This document shows positions 1 through 13,500 of a DNA stretch of 64,000 nt, one piece after another (position 1 is the stretch's first letter; each line of letters starts with the position of its first letter). The stretch is taken from assembly GCA_030248225.1 (NCBI GenBank), contig JASANE010005279.1, positions 1 to 64,000 on the forward strand, in the 5' to 3' direction. The DNA comes from Trileptium ribeirensis. Its lineage: Eukaryota > Nematoda > Enoplea > Enoplida > Thoracostomopsidae. Below the pieces are notes generated by a model. The model was not told the DNA's origin. It did no database searches and saw only the letters and a program-made list of their open reading frames with translations. Position numbers and translations under genes: made by a program.

Positions 1-34
1 AACAACCTAACAATTTCTATAAAATGTTCGGTAA

Positions 35-382
35 CATAATTCATACGCTTTGGAGCTCGTGGCAAAAATGTTTTTAAACAGTTTCAAGATGGATATGGGA
101 TCGCCAAAAACGTTCGATTACCAATTTTTTTTGGAAATGACAAAAGAGGATTATTGCTGGGCTCATACAAAGTTTAGTCTCGCATTATTGCCTGCAGCAG
201 CGTTTACTTTATTAGACCTCATTACAAAGGGCATTATACATTATAAAGCAATAGCGCTCTTCGGTGACAAATCAAGACGTGATCAAATCTTTACGTTTAA
301 AATGCAAAGAAGCGTAAGTTTTACTATAACAGAAGCTACAAGTACTACAAAGTATAAAATCATGCGTCAAAATCAAGCCTAG
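35..382 (+). CDS. Possible terminal exon of an unidentified plus-strand gene
   Basis: An open frame runs from a stop just upstream of 35 to a TAG at 380-382. It begins with no convincing start codon, so it may be the last exon of a gene entering from the left. The roughly 115-residue product has one hydrophobic stretch (around FSLALLPAAAFTLLDLI) after an acidic and aromatic segment (TKEDYCWAHTK), and ends in a basic, Ser/Thr-rich tail. The spacing D-Y-x-W...L-L-P loosely recalls a membrane segment of XK-related proteins, too weakly to name it. An AATAAA at 478-483 could be its poly(A) signal. It would lie tail-to-tail with SETDB1. No acceptor could be chosen with confidence. Confidence 0.35.
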   Translation, partial: HNSYALELVAKMFLNSFKMDMGSPKTFDYQFFLEMTKEDYCWAHTKFSLALLPAAAFTLLDLITKGIIHYKAIALFGDKSRRDQIFTFKMQRSVSFTITEATSTTKYKIMRQNQA

Positions 383-3300
383 GGGCGTAATCAATGCACG
401 TTGCGATGTCATCGATATGCCACAGAAGCCTAGGTTTTTTGTATTTTGCCGATTAAGTAATTTACGTTTTTCTTAAAAATAAAAATAATTTTTCCAATTC
501 AAGTACAACTAAACCAAAAATTTGTGACTCATTTACCACTGTATATATATATTTGTCTGAAATATCCTCTTAGCCTAAACGGTTGTGTGTATTTTTGTTA
601 CACATTGGAAAGACCTATATGAACATTTAGATAGAAACGTCCACAATTTAGAGGAAAAACTAGCTTCTGCCAAGTGCGGTGCTTGCTGTTTTTGTATCGC
701 CATGCCTTGGCTTATGGTTCAAATGAGTAATTAACGTTTCTTGTAAGAAAAAATTGCGTAATGTCTTGAAAAATGCGAAACTTACGCAAAAATGTGCGAA
801 ATATAAAACCCTCAAGCGAAAGCATAAAGTTAAGCGCCTTATTTGAACTTTTAAGGCCTGCAATACTAAACTTAAGATTAAATATCGGGGGCTGCCGCGG
901 AACTCAACCACGCGCTAAACTAAAATTTTAAGGATAAACTGCAATAAATTGTAAGTGAATTAGATTTTAACTAAGAACTCTGAGTTAAATTTCCTTGAGT
1001 TCAAACTAACTGATGCTGAGTTTGGCATGGAACTCTGAGTTACGTGTATTCTAGCTTAGATGTTTGTTTGAAATTAGTGAGTTAGATACAAATCTAACTC
1101 AGCTACACTGAACTGCATAAAACTGATACACACAGAGTTAGTTTTCAAACTCAGAATTCTTGAGAATTTTTCTAATTCACTCTGAGTTAAATTAACTAAG
1201 ACACAGTTAACTCGTGCCTGAGTTATATAAATGTTAAACTCAGCAGCGTGAGTTAATAGAATTCATTCTGAAACAATCCAATCCGGTTTCAAACGATATA
1301 ACTCAGGCTGAGTTAAAATTAATTCAGGCAAAGTTACAGTGCATGTAAATAGAGCTTCGCCGTATAGGCCTCATTAGGACCAAATACACCCTAGGCTTTC
1401 ATTGGATCAAAACACGCCCCGTGGTATTTTACGTGGACCAAAACATGAACAAAATATGTTAAGCATACATTAAATATTGACTAAAATTACAAAACCGGAG
1501 GCCTAAGTAACCCTGAGGGGCGTTATGTTAAATGCTAGAAAAAATAACAGCTTATATACGAGTAAACTTAAGCTGCGCCGCCTACCATCCTATTTTGATA
1601 TCATCTACAATAGTTAGAGAACAAAGTAATAGTTACAATAACCTAACGCTATTTCCAAACATTTCCTTTCTGCGAACGCTTAGTATCTAATTTACAAAAA
1701 CGGTTAAGTAACGTTAGCTAACACAATGCACCTTTTTACACTTTCACAATAACTGCGTTCCGAAACGCTAAATAGGCTACTTGCATTTTGAAAGTTTTGT
1801 GTGCGAACACACCGAGCTTTGTTATGCAAAAAATTTTGTAAGTTTTGTGTGCGAACTTCTAAACAAATTGGCCAGTAATCAGCTAAAATTGACCCAGCTC
1901 TATTCAGGTGATTATTCGAAACACTTTCACACCTTGTGTGCAAAATAGTTTTCCTATAGGCAATTGCTTTACCATGCTAAGAAAACGTAGCTATGTAAGG
2001 TTTAAACCACACAACAGTACCGCACATTACGTTACTTAGATAATAATACAAATTTATAATCAGAAGCTTTGCATGTACATAGTACTGAAGCTGATCAAAA
2101 CGATCGTGAAGTTGTGTATTAACATGTTGGTCATGAGCAAAACGTGTGTACTGAAGAGTACATATCGATATGTGGTTTGTGTGGTCTGAAATAACAAGAA
2201 ACCGCTGTGGATGCTGCTGTTATACCGTCTTCGGCTGGGATTAGCCGTTCTGATCATGTCAGGTTGGATCACGTTCTAATCCAATTTTGATCAGAAGGAA
2301 AGCCATACTGACACTGAATATCTTTAAGTATGTAAATACAGGCACGGCTGTGATTGTTGTTGATCAACCAATGTCGAAGAAATCTGAATGGGATGCATAT
2401 TGAGCATCGCAGCCGCTCAAGTTTTGCCGGAAACATGACAATCCTTGTGGTATGTAGTAGATGCTGCCGTCTTCGGTTTAGACAAGCCGATCTGATCATG
2501 ATGATACTTTGGATACCTGTGTATGTTTCTGTGTTACTTGATTAGACAAGGCGTTGTCCTTACCAAGCCTTACATCACTGCTAGAGAAGGACGTTATATC
2601 GTTAGAAAAAAGAACAGCTTATAGCGAAGGTTTGGAGGCGTCGGCCCTCGGCTTAGGCTTTAGTATATGGCTAATATAGCAACTTAGCTGTAAGGCTCAG
2701 GTAGTATATCGGGCACGGCATAACATGCATTTAACATCCGACCCTAACAGTTATATAGCCGTCACAAACTCAAATCGTCGAACAGTTGTATAATGCTGTC
2801 AGTTACAGTGATATACCGAATTTCATGTTTCACGGAATAATACGCGAAGATCAACACAGCATTTCAATTTTCACAAACAAACGCCTAACTATAATGAGTT
2901 GTTAAGTGCGCATAAATCAGCGGTTTCGAATAACTAAGGGAGCGTATAGAGTACGGTTATTTAGTACATATAAATAGAAGTTATGCGGATTTTACGGTGC
3001 ATAACTTTTTATTTTTGCACGGATAGTCGCACGTGTCTTGAAAGTTACGCTTGAGGCTCGTGAACAGGAAAATGTTTTATGCACATATTGCGTGTAACTG
3101 AAACACTACACACGCTTTCTAGCGCATAAGTTTAATCTTCGCACATTAGCGTGTTTATAAAATTTGTTCGCACATGTAAATACCAATAATTAAATTTTAC
3201 GCACAACTGATTGTGCATAACTATAAAGCGTATAAAAGTGTCAGTGAAAATTTTGCACCACTTTAATCGCATTATTCTATGAAAGGTGCAATAATGCCAA

Positions 3301-3480
3301 AGGAATGCTCGCAATAAAAACGATGAGTTGATTGCCAAAGGTAGCCCTTTCATTCGTATATTGGCACATTTGTAGCATTGTAAATTGAGTGGCGAGTTAA
3401 TAGTTGCTGAGTTTGTCGTTGGGGGTGCTTTCATACAGGCGTTGGTGTTGTTTCACGTTGTGAGGTTGCATAAGGAACCG
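383..3480. other. Intergenic repeat-rich stretch without a supported gene
   Basis: I see no coding exon here on either strand. About 960-1345 is dense in short inverted copies of AACTCAGAGTTA-like words. About 1524-1590 and 2585-2720 resemble one end of the inverted-repeat element at 62.4 kb (shared 'agaaaaaagaacagctta'). Around 2200-2500 two stretches share 'gctgccgtcttcgg' and 'ctgatcatg' words, an old local duplication. Short frames across it have no recognisable domain. Confidence 0.5.
960..1345. repeat. Self-complementary AACTCAGAGTTA-type repeat region
   Basis: The words 'aactcagagtt', 'ctgagtta' and 'taactcag' recur more than a dozen times in both orientations within about 385 bp. The region could fold on itself when single-stranded. 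It has no coding potential and no clear target-site duplication. Confidence 0.6.
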
Positions 3481-3486
3481 AGCAAT

Positions 3487-3562
3487 AGCTCTAAATGGCG
3501 CAGTGGCTAGCGTATAAGACTTTCATTCGAGTGATCTAAGTTCAATCCGCGACTGGAGCAAA
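3487..3562 (+). pseudogene. tRNA-like pseudogene or tRNA-derived SINE head
   Basis: The segment has an A-box-like 'tggcgcagtgg' and, about 45 bases later, a B-box-like 'agttcaatcc', the spacing of an RNA polymerase III internal promoter. The ends 'gctctaa' and 'ctggagc' can form most of an acceptor stem. The T-stem and anticodon stem are mismatched, so a functional tRNA is unlikely. A decayed tRNA or the head of a SINE fits best; no SINE tail was recognised. Confidence 0.5.
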
Positions 3563-4415
3563 AGTTTGTTCAAGGTTGTGCTAGCTAAGCTTTGGTTTAA
3601 AAAGGAAACGGTTAATCATCAGTCTGCAAAAGACAAAGATATAGACTAGCTTGGTCGCCAACGTCAGCTTCAGACGTGTAACGCGAAAAATTCAGAATTA
3701 CTGCAACGGATATTTTTAGTTCCCAACTAAGAAGTATGTGCAAGGAACAAGCATGTTTTCTCACTGCTGCAAGCCTAAGTATAACAGAAATTGGGAAAAC
3801 GTTGGTAGATTCCAAACACTCCGATTGATCGCCTTGTGTGGTCAAACACACAAACGCTACTACTGTCACGATCAGAATCAATTGTACAAAAACCGCACGT
3901 AATGCGTTTCAACGCGACTTCGTGCATGTGCGCTTAAACGCTGTTGCGCATGCATTAATTCTGTCCGACAACCGTAGTAGCTAAATACAAAAATTTAATG
4001 CGCAATAAATATACACAACAAGCTAACCGAACTATAATAAAGAAAATAAGAGTATTTGGTCGCATCACACAACTGTCATCGATGGTGAGGACTCCCTGCA
4101 TTTTTGCATATAGGGCAAACTGGATATGGCGGAAGCGTTTACAACGGAGCAACCGAACGCGTACCCCGAAGTTAATTTTCTGGTGGTCGAATTGGAATTA
4201 CGTTTTTAGTGTGTCGATGGCTGTAATTTACAATGAAGCAATACGGGACTTAAGATTTTCAAGCGATACGTGCGATAAACTGCATAGATATTAATATATA
4301 TGGATATCGACGGCAGAGTGTATGTTCCGAACTGCGTCATCCATAACAATGATAATAGTTTCCGACATCATAGGCAGCACGATGTTTCCATTGCACCGCC
4401 GAAAACATTGAAACG
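3563..4415 (-). other. SETDB1: Probable SETDB1 3' untranslated or flanking DNA
   Basis: This follows the stop codon directly. A minus-strand frame of 89 codons at 3612-3881 has a hydrophobic start but matches nothing I know. The only poly(A)-like hexamer nearby is ATTAAA at 3999-3994, so the transcript end is a guess. Confidence 0.35.
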
Positions 4416-4563
4416 CTACAGCAATCGTCCACGACAGTTTGACTCGCCACATCGGCAATGCAAAATTTTGCCTTCGACACAACCAACCTCGTAGTTGTAA
4501 TCCCAGCACAGTTCCGTTCCACGGGCTATCCTCGAAATTGCGAAGAATGCCACCCACGGAAAC
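4416..4563 (-). CDS. SETDB1: SETDB1 terminal exon: end of SET and post-SET
   Basis: The exon starts after 'ttttatcag' and completes an Arg codon (AG|G) from the previous exon. It reads FPWVAFFA, then [13 protein letters not shown], then the post-SET zinc motif C-x-C-x4-C as [14 protein letters not shown], and stops at TAG 4418-4416. This matches the family C-terminus, which also ends with the motif CRGRLL. The residue before WDYNY is Cys where human SETDB1 has Thr. A possible ATTAAA poly(A) signal lies at 3999-3994; no AATAAA is close. Confidence 0.95.
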
Positions 4564-7500
4564 CTGATAAAATGAAAATAGTGCTGCAATGTTAAGATAT
4601 TAAAGAAAAGTATATATGCTTACAAATCAGTATAAAAAGAATCCTTGCAATAGAATTCTGCAGCACTACCCGAGGCCTCACAAGCCCCACCGGAGTGGAA
4701 AATTTTAAGCAAAATTTCAAAATGGTTTAAGGGAAAATGGAGACAATTATGAAGACAATTGGGGAACCCGGAGAAAATTCTTGGTTATGCCGCCTGGCCT
4801 ACCCCCTTGCCGTGATCATCTACCCCTGCGGTGACGAACCTTGGACTCCTTATGTTTCAACTGATCATTGACCTACCGGTTAACGATAAATACTAAATAA
4901 ATTATACTGTTTTGTGATTGACCAGGTGCATAAAAATGAACGTTAGAACGTTCGTTTTTACGACCGAATGTAAACACAAACGAAAAGCGTCGTAAGTACC
5001 AAGTAAGGGATGTAGGAGCTGTCACGTTTGTTTGTTGCAATGATAATTTACAAACAAACGTTGTTAAGCCTGGCCTGTTCACAGTCGGAGAGGCAGAGAC
5101 CCCTCATTTTCCAAACCCCCAATGTTCGTGAGCTTTTCCCCATGTCCGTCCGCCAAAACCCCCATGTTCAACTAATTACAAAAATTTGTTTTTTGTTTGC
5201 AAATTGTTTATGAAACATTAATTACCACTATTTATAATGCTAAAATATAGTTCGTTTTAGCTTGAAAATACATTCACGGTAGTAAAAATGCATGAACATA
5301 CAGAAATATTTAGTATTTTTGAGCAAAATTTGTCCCCCACTTTGAATTAACATGCCCCCCCTAAGTTCCCCCACTTTTCGGAGGGTTGTGAACAGGCTAG
5401 TTAAGTTACATACTTTTTGGCACACTTGTATTTTGGTCTCCGACTGTTACTTACCGCGGGTCAAACATAAACGAAATCGCAGACCTCTTCCAGAGTAATA
5501 CGAAGCACGGCCTGTTTAAATACAGATTTTCATGAAAAATATGCAACAAATAAATCATCATAACGAAACGTTGATACAAATATGAAAGAAATTCCATTAT
5601 CGTTAACTTATATCTTTCAAAACTGTCCCGTCGTTAAGATATTTGAAATAAACAAAAATTTGTAATATTACGGAGAATAATTATTTTTCCAAGTCGAATT
5701 ACTAATCAAACGGATACAATTGTTAGGATTACTCAAAACCTAAAAATCTACAAAGTTAGAAACATAAATATGCCATGCTACCAAGTATATCCTCTATGTC
5801 TCTATGTCTATGTGTTTAGTCTGAAAGTTGACTATATATCGATACAATATGATAGGTTTTTTACATATTTTTATTGCAGAAATGTCAGCAGTAATTTGCC
5901 ATTCTATTAGTTTGCTGTGGGGTTGTGATATATTTCTCGGTAAATGGTGTTTAGTCTGAAAGTTGACTATATATCGATACAATATGATAGGTTTTTTACA
6001 TATTTTTATTGCAGAAATGTCAGCAGTAATTTGCCATTGTATTAGTTTGCTATGGGGTCGTGATATGTTTCTCGGTAAATGGTGTTTAGTCTGAAAGTTG
6101 ACTATATATCGATACAATAGTATGCACTTACCTTAGGTCGTGTGTATCGACAAATACGTTTTGGACAAATACATTCGGCGAACACGAATGATTCAAGTAG
6201 CGGCCAACGTTTCCTTTCGTCTTCGCGTCCATAATATAGCAGTATTTCTCTTTGAAGTAGTCTTTTCTAAACTTTTCTCGGCTTTCTAAAAATGGACCTT
6301 AATATACAATAAGCTGGCGAATTAGCTTATGGTAAAAACAAAGATAAATGTACACGCTATAAATAAGAATACATGCTCATTCTGGCGTGAAAGTGAAAGA
6401 CGACGGAGCAAAATGTTTCAAAGTATTTTTCCAAAATTGCATATTTTTCACTGAGTGCAAAAAGTTCTACGGTTCCATTAAATTGGTTTTTCTCGGCTAC
6501 CCAAGCATATTGCCTGAGGCAGATTGGGCGTTCATGCGCAACAACTGAAGATCACCTTATGTATACACGGAGCTAGGATAAGTTCGAGCAGAGATGTAAG
6601 GAAATATCACCGACTTGGGTGCTTTTTTTGAAAATTACGACCAAGCCAATGCTGCGCTCAGGGTAGCAGGAACAGATGTTTATCAGGTCCAGTTTAATTT
6701 TTGGTAGGTTTTCTGGCATCGACCATAAATTTAACAAGGTAAAATACTGGCTATCAGACAGGGCTGCTATCAAAAAATTGAGCCTGTTGACAAGAATCTG
6801 TAAATATGTGTATCTTTGTACCTACATGAGAAAGCATAAAACATTTTGGTATAAATTTATCGCAATAAACCGTTTAATTTACATAATAAGTATTACAGGA
6901 GTCACAAATGCAAAGACAGTAGCGTTCAAATTGACCTCGATAAAGTGAATGAAAGGCATTGACAACTAAACGGACCATTCCAAATCTGCCATTCGTTGAC
7001 ATTTTATTACAAAGTTTGAAAAGAAAACAAATATACATGTAAAATGCATATTAGTAAAAACAAGCCATGATCGAGAAATTATGAGCGTGATGAACGATGA
7101 TATTTTGATAGAGCGAGCATTCGAAGGAATTTCGCTACAGCTAGAATTTTTCTATATCTCTTTGACGCAAACACCAATGTTTTTAGGTCCATATGTGGAT
7201 CTGGACCAAAATATTTTTACGTGGACCCAAAAAAATTTTGCTGGACCCAAGACAGTTTCGGCTTCGGAGACATATGGTTTGCTAATAAATTCTATTACAA
7301 AGTGCAGGCTTTCAGCCGCTCGTGCTCACATGTGTATATAGTTGCTTGCTGTTGGTTTCATGGACCCATGCAGCAGGATTTCATGAGTGCTCATCCTTTA
7401 TCCTGGCTTAGGACATGCAGAGAATCCTAGACACGTAATTACGTTTATTTATTGTGTAAAAATTCGCGAATTCTTGAGCCAAAGATTGTATATCTGGACC

Positions 7501-10500
7501 CAGCGTCTAAGGTCTGGACCCAGGATCCGTTTTAAAAAAACCCTGGGCACGATACAGCAAATCGAAACATCTATCATGAGTTATGAAACATAATAAATAA
7601 ATACAACATTCGCCAATACACAACAAAGACATCTCCGAATGGTATTAATGAGCTTTTGTTACGTGGTAGTTTGTGATTTTAATGCTGCGAAGTTGGCTAT
7701 TATTTGACCACTTTCTTATTTGTTTATTAAGAGTGTTGGCTCGTTGAAAAAATACTCATTGCACATTTAAGATTACCACTATACATGGTGATGCGTTTGG
7801 CTCTCTGTATTAAAACAGGCTATGACTAATCATATTTGGATTAAGGTTACAGGTTTAGAGTAAGAAGGATTGTGGCTTTGATCTAAGCATTAATCATATA
7901 ATTTGGTTGGGGTTTTTCAGCCAAAGTGTGGGGACAAACTTGGCTTAAAATCTGTGTTATGTTGCTTCATAGGAATCGTTTGCAGCGTTCCGATTGAAGC
8001 AATGTAAAGTTACAGGATAACGGTTACTATTGTGGAAGGATATTTTGTAGTGAAGAATAAAATAAAGCGGCATATGCACATGTACTTGAAACAGCGAGTA
8101 AATCAAAACAGTATACATTTCGACGACCTTTTACCACCGAGAGTTGTTTCTTCCGTTGCTTGGATCTCCAAATTGGGAAGGGGTGGTTGGGGCCTCCTGG
8201 CATTTTCAAGTGGAAAAAACGGGAGCCCCCGGTTCGTGCTCATTGGCAAAATTTTGAGATCCCCTGGCTCATCGCCTCTTGACAATTTTTTTGTTTCTGC
8301 TTGGTAAAAACACCCCAAATAACATAAAATTTGATTTAAAAATTTCGAAATTTTATCAAAATTTGCTTCAAATCACTTTTTTCCTCATGAAAAACGTCTT
8401 GGCAGTGTTTCTGACATTATTTTAACCCTTTCTCTCTTGTTAAAATGATCTGTGGCAACATTGGGTGACCCCTAGTTCGGAACTAGGGGGCACCGGTTCA
8501 TACACGCTGGTAAATTTTTCAGCGAATGGAGTGCATAGAATTGAATTAGAATTAATGATTTGGCATAAGGCGGCATTTACACATGTATTTGAAACCGTGG
8601 GTACATCAAAACAGCATACCTTTCGACGACTTTTTGCCACTGAGAGTAGTTTCTTCCATTGTAATAGGATTAATGATTTGGCCTGTCTTTGTCACAACTG
8701 CTGAAACATTAATACTAGTTGTGATCCATTCAGCTTCGTCGGCACGTAATAGATGATTATAATTAATAATAATGTCAATTAGTTCTTGGAATTGAAGTGT
8801 TATGCGTGAATTATTAGAAAATATATATACACTTTGTAGATATTTCAAGAATAGAAAACTAACCCGAAAGTAAGCTAAGAGGAAAGGCTGCGAATGTGTT
8901 ATTATGATTTTTATCCGTCTGCACATAATTCCTGGAATCTCACTTTTATAAAACAAAAAAAAGAAATCATAGTGACTTTACTGTGAACACAATAAATACA
9001 AATCTAAAACATGGTCATTGCTAAAGGACAAAAATTATCAATGGTCCCAGAAGTGAACATTAACCACCTAGGCATTACTTAAAATCAAATAATAGCTCAC
9101 GCCAAAAGATTAAGGATCATCGTAACATGTAAAGTTCTAAACACAAATACAGTAAACTACGAAAGTAAATAAGCTAAGAATTACATGATGGATCTGTCAC
9201 TTCCACTACTTCCGGATCGCTGTCGTCAGAATCGCTACTGAAAGCAGACAACACACTACTATTCGGCTCATGTAAACAATGCAACTAGTACAACACAGAT
9301 GCTTATAGAGGCAGTAGTTGGTTACCCCAATCACCCCCCAGGCCGAGGCTCCGGCTCTCCCTCATCTCTCGAGGCCGCCTTTATCCAAACCGATCGGCTT
9401 ACCCTAGCTTGAACGCCAAAGTGCCCCCGAGGACCCCGCACCCCCCTTGAATTCGGATCTCAGTCCATGTAAGTAGTACAACCTAAAGCCACAAAATGAC
9501 TGCTGATTTTCAAACGAATAAACGCGAAAAATCTGGAACAAAATTCTCTCTTCCGCGAATATTTGTGGATCGCATGTCAAACAAGCGCAAAATAGCTTCT
9601 AAACAAATTTCGAACAAAATTTTAAATTTCTCGAACGCATTATGTACAATAATGCTTATTTTTGGGAAGCGCATACTGCATAAGTTGTGTTTATTATGAT
9701 CGTTTTAGGTTTAAGCTTTTGAAAAGCGATAAACTGAGTTAGCATCATTCTACAGCAGTGTTGTTACAGATGTTTGAAGATGTACACACCAGGGAATACC
9801 CGGAACCAGAACCAGCAACCAAAATATTTCCATTTAAACCGGAACCTGGTCTTCGAAACTTATATATTGTAAAACAGATGAAGAAAGAAATGACGGTACA
9901 GTGGATTTAGAATATAATAAAAATAACTTTTACATTAAACTAATGTATTACGATGACACTATTGCCTTTCTCAAACTTTAAAAAGACTGGGGAAGCTAAT
10001 ATTTTTTATTTATCGATCAATATGTCGGTTTTTGGACACCCAGAGGGAAAAATGCCTTCCACTATACACACTTGAGTATATTGCGTCAAACTGAATGTGC
10101 TTACAACGCATGGAGCATAGAATAAACACTTTTGCTCTGTATCTAGTCGCCTCCCTTTACTACACATACGCTTGTTACATGTTTTTCTGTAGGCAACTTC
10201 AAATTATTGGTTTATATGGTTCTATAATAGAAGGCAATTTTCCGATCAGTAGTCAAAAAACACTGTTTAGGCTAGCGTTGAGCAACCAATGCCCGTAAGG
10301 TAGATGACAATGATGATAAATTTCAAATAAGAATGCTGCAAATAAGAAAAACTGTGATACTGCTCGCACAGTTTCAATAAATACAGTTAATTGCAGTTTT
10401 TGGCTGCGCTGCAGACAACGTTACTTTACTTCAATGTAGACTGATTTACAAAGTTTACAAGCGCAGTGGTTGGTGCTTGACGCAAAATTATGTTAGCCAA

Positions 10501-13500
10501 GCTTACGCTAAGTACTTCTACGTAATCCATGCTCTGTTACGAAGTTGGACCGGTTTAATTCGAACATACCCCGCAGACTTCTGAATGTGCAAAGTAGCTG
10601 CTACAAGCATCGATCTGGCTTTGTTTTGTTAACAAACTCCTGCAGGTTAAGATGAAAAATTCCTACTGAAATTATGCGCCCTACTTACGTTTCACACGGT
10701 AAATTGTTGAGTTAATCTTTTCTTTTGCTTGGTTGTATTACATAGGTATTCATATATTACATATGTTTGGACCACAGATGAAGTAAAAATATAGAAAATT
10801 TCAAACAAATTTTAAACCGAAATTCCGGTTCTGGTATGGTTTTTGCTCTTTGTCGGAACCGCAACCGGAACACGATTTTCGCCGGAGCCGGAATTCTGGT
10901 TACTCCCTGGTACGCATGCATACACTATAATAATTCAAATTATACAGAGCGGACCACGGCATTTTTGTAATACAAATCAGATGCGTTCTTGAAGTGTAGT
11001 TTGCATTTGTCACACTATTGCTGTCAAACACTGGTCGATTGCTGCCCGTTTACTCAAAAAGCACAGGCCATTTCTACCGCATATTTTGTAACACGTTTGC
11101 ATCAAAATAACCCACAATGCAATTAGTTTAACTATAATGTATTGAATCGTCAAGCACATGTAATAATGTTCACCATCATAAACCTCTTGGACTGACTGCA
11201 TCCAGGTAAACAATAAAACCTATACTAATGATTCAAACCCCAACAAAAACTAATATTTTGTTCACAATATGTTCTCAAAATATAGTCCAAAAGTTTACAA
11301 GCAATGTCACACGATATATTTTTGATAAAACAGCTATTATTAACAATAGCACAAGATGAATAGGTAACAAAATGACCCGTTTGACAATAATTAACTACCT
11401 GTCTTTTGAGTCTGACGGCAATATCACATCTTCTTCGTAGCCCTCTTTCTCGTTTTCCACAACTTCGATGAAATCCAATTCAGCTAGGTATTCGTCACCC
11501 GTTTCCTTCCCAACGGCATCAGCTTGATGGTCAGTATAAATCTGACCCGAGTAAGTGCAGATGAATGCACCCTGAAAGAAAAATTGTGGATTATATATAC
11601 AAATTGATGTCTCTGCAGAAATGATTAGTTATAATATATAATCACGTTTAGCTATGCATGGTGATGAAATCCTGTTACAGGATTGTTTAAGGTGTGTAAC
11701 CTGACATTTTCATAGGGTCAAAATATGTAGCACATGAACGCATTAAGGCGGAGATACTCCTGTGGTCATTTTACATTTCTGTACAACCAGAAATACCTAC
11801 TGGTCACTTTTTCTAAGGTTACTTAAGACAACAATATCCTCACGGTATCCCTGGTCTCGGAAATACATTTTACAGTGTTGTCCAGCCTTTACAACACCCT
11901 GTGTTCACCATTCGTCGATCGATCTTTTACATTACTTGGTTCCCGCAAGCAACGTACATCGTTCAGCATTACCGTGGTTCATTTTACTTGTAATACGGAT
12001 ATAAAACAGTGCCCGTTATAATGTAATATCGCCCTCGCTTAACATGTCACCAGTATCCTGGCCAGTGCCGTTTATTAGTACAATTATTGTTGTTGTCACT
12101 TCAAAACGCCTCGGGATATCGGAACGGGAATGACCTGGAAGAAGCCAAAATTACCATTAGCGTATTACCTGGATAGAGCAGCGGAAATCCTGGTAGAGCT
12201 TGAAATCCCTGACGGATATACCTCAATCTGTGAAGACCAGCGAGGTTTTGCTTCACAATCATGGATATGTTATAATTATTATAGGACGCCCGGCCTTGCA
12301 GACTCAGATCAAACGAAGCGTAACATTAAAACCGAACCTTCCCAACCAAAGGATTATCAGGCGGTGGGTAATTATTATTATCTACAGGTACAGAATAGTG
12401 GTAACCTCTGGCCTATACATAGTGATGGTCCCCACTTTCCAAATCCCCCATGTTCGTGAGGTTTTCCCCATGTACGTCCCCCATCCACTCGACCGAAATT
12501 CCCATGTTTTTAACTAAATTAAACAATTTTTCGTCTGAAAATTTATGTTTTTTGTTCGCCATTGTTTTTAACATTTATTACCACTATTTATAATGCTAAA
12601 ACACAGGTAGCTTGAAAACACATTCACGACAGTAAAACTACATGAAAATATTGGAATATTTAGTATTTTTAAGCAAAATTTATTGCACCAACTTTGAAAT
12701 TTCCAATGAAAATAATGACCATGGGGCCCCCGAAGTCCTTCCTAAACTTTTCGGAGGTCTGAGGACAGGCCAGTAATCAAGCAGTAGACTTTGTGCTTAA
12801 AGTTTAACTTACACATTAATCAGTTCCGCAGTATGTACGTAAAATATCAAGTATACACCATTCAAAATTAAACGATGTACGACTTACAGTACTCGCCAGA
12901 AATGATTGTTGTTCGTTCGATGTTCGCTCGAAGTTCGTTCGATGTTCGGTCGATAAATTCAAAATTTTGTTCGAAATGTGTTCGAATTTTGTTCGAGACG
13001 TGTTCGAAATTTTGGCGCACTTTTTTAAATTTGTTCGAAAGCTGTTCGAACTTTGTTCGAAAAGCGTTCGAGAATAAATAAATTTTGTTCGATTTCTGTT
13101 CGATGTTCGTTCGTTCGAAATGTGACACTCATTTCTGGCGAGTACTGTAGTAGATAAAAATAAAACAAAATTTAGCTGTGAACAATTAAGAACCAAACGA
13201 TATAATACAATTTAATAGATAAAAATAAATTGAAACTTAGTTGTGAACAGTTTAAGAACTAAACGATATTGTACGATTTATTAGATAAATAATAAAACGA
13301 AACTTATGTAGCTGTAAACAATTAAGAACTAATCCATAGATATATGATTTAGTAGATAAAAATAAAAAAAACTTAGCTGTGAACAATTAAGAACTAAACG
13401 ATAAATACCATTCAGTAGATAAACATAAAGCAAAACTTATTTGAGAACAATAACTAAACGATATGATTTAGAAAGTAAAATGAAATTTAGCTGTAAATAA

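Noticed and set aside
660..911. Minus-strand frame with LNHKPRHG, considered as the NHSC part of SET
   Set aside because: It lacks the SET context, and the true NHSCSPN exon was found at 6132-6285 with matching phase.
2269..2499. Minus-strand frame with NNNHSRAC, also considered for SET
   Set aside because: Surrounding residues do not match SET, and it lies downstream of the SETDB1 stop codon.
4291..4557. 88-codon minus-strand frame over the last SETDB1 exon
   Set aside because: It is out of frame with the post-SET motif; the shifted frame ending CRGRLL is the real one.
5794..6117. 107-codon minus-strand open frame
   Set aside because: It is the 135-bp tandem repeat read through in a frame kept open by the unit length, and it lies in an intron beside a real exon.
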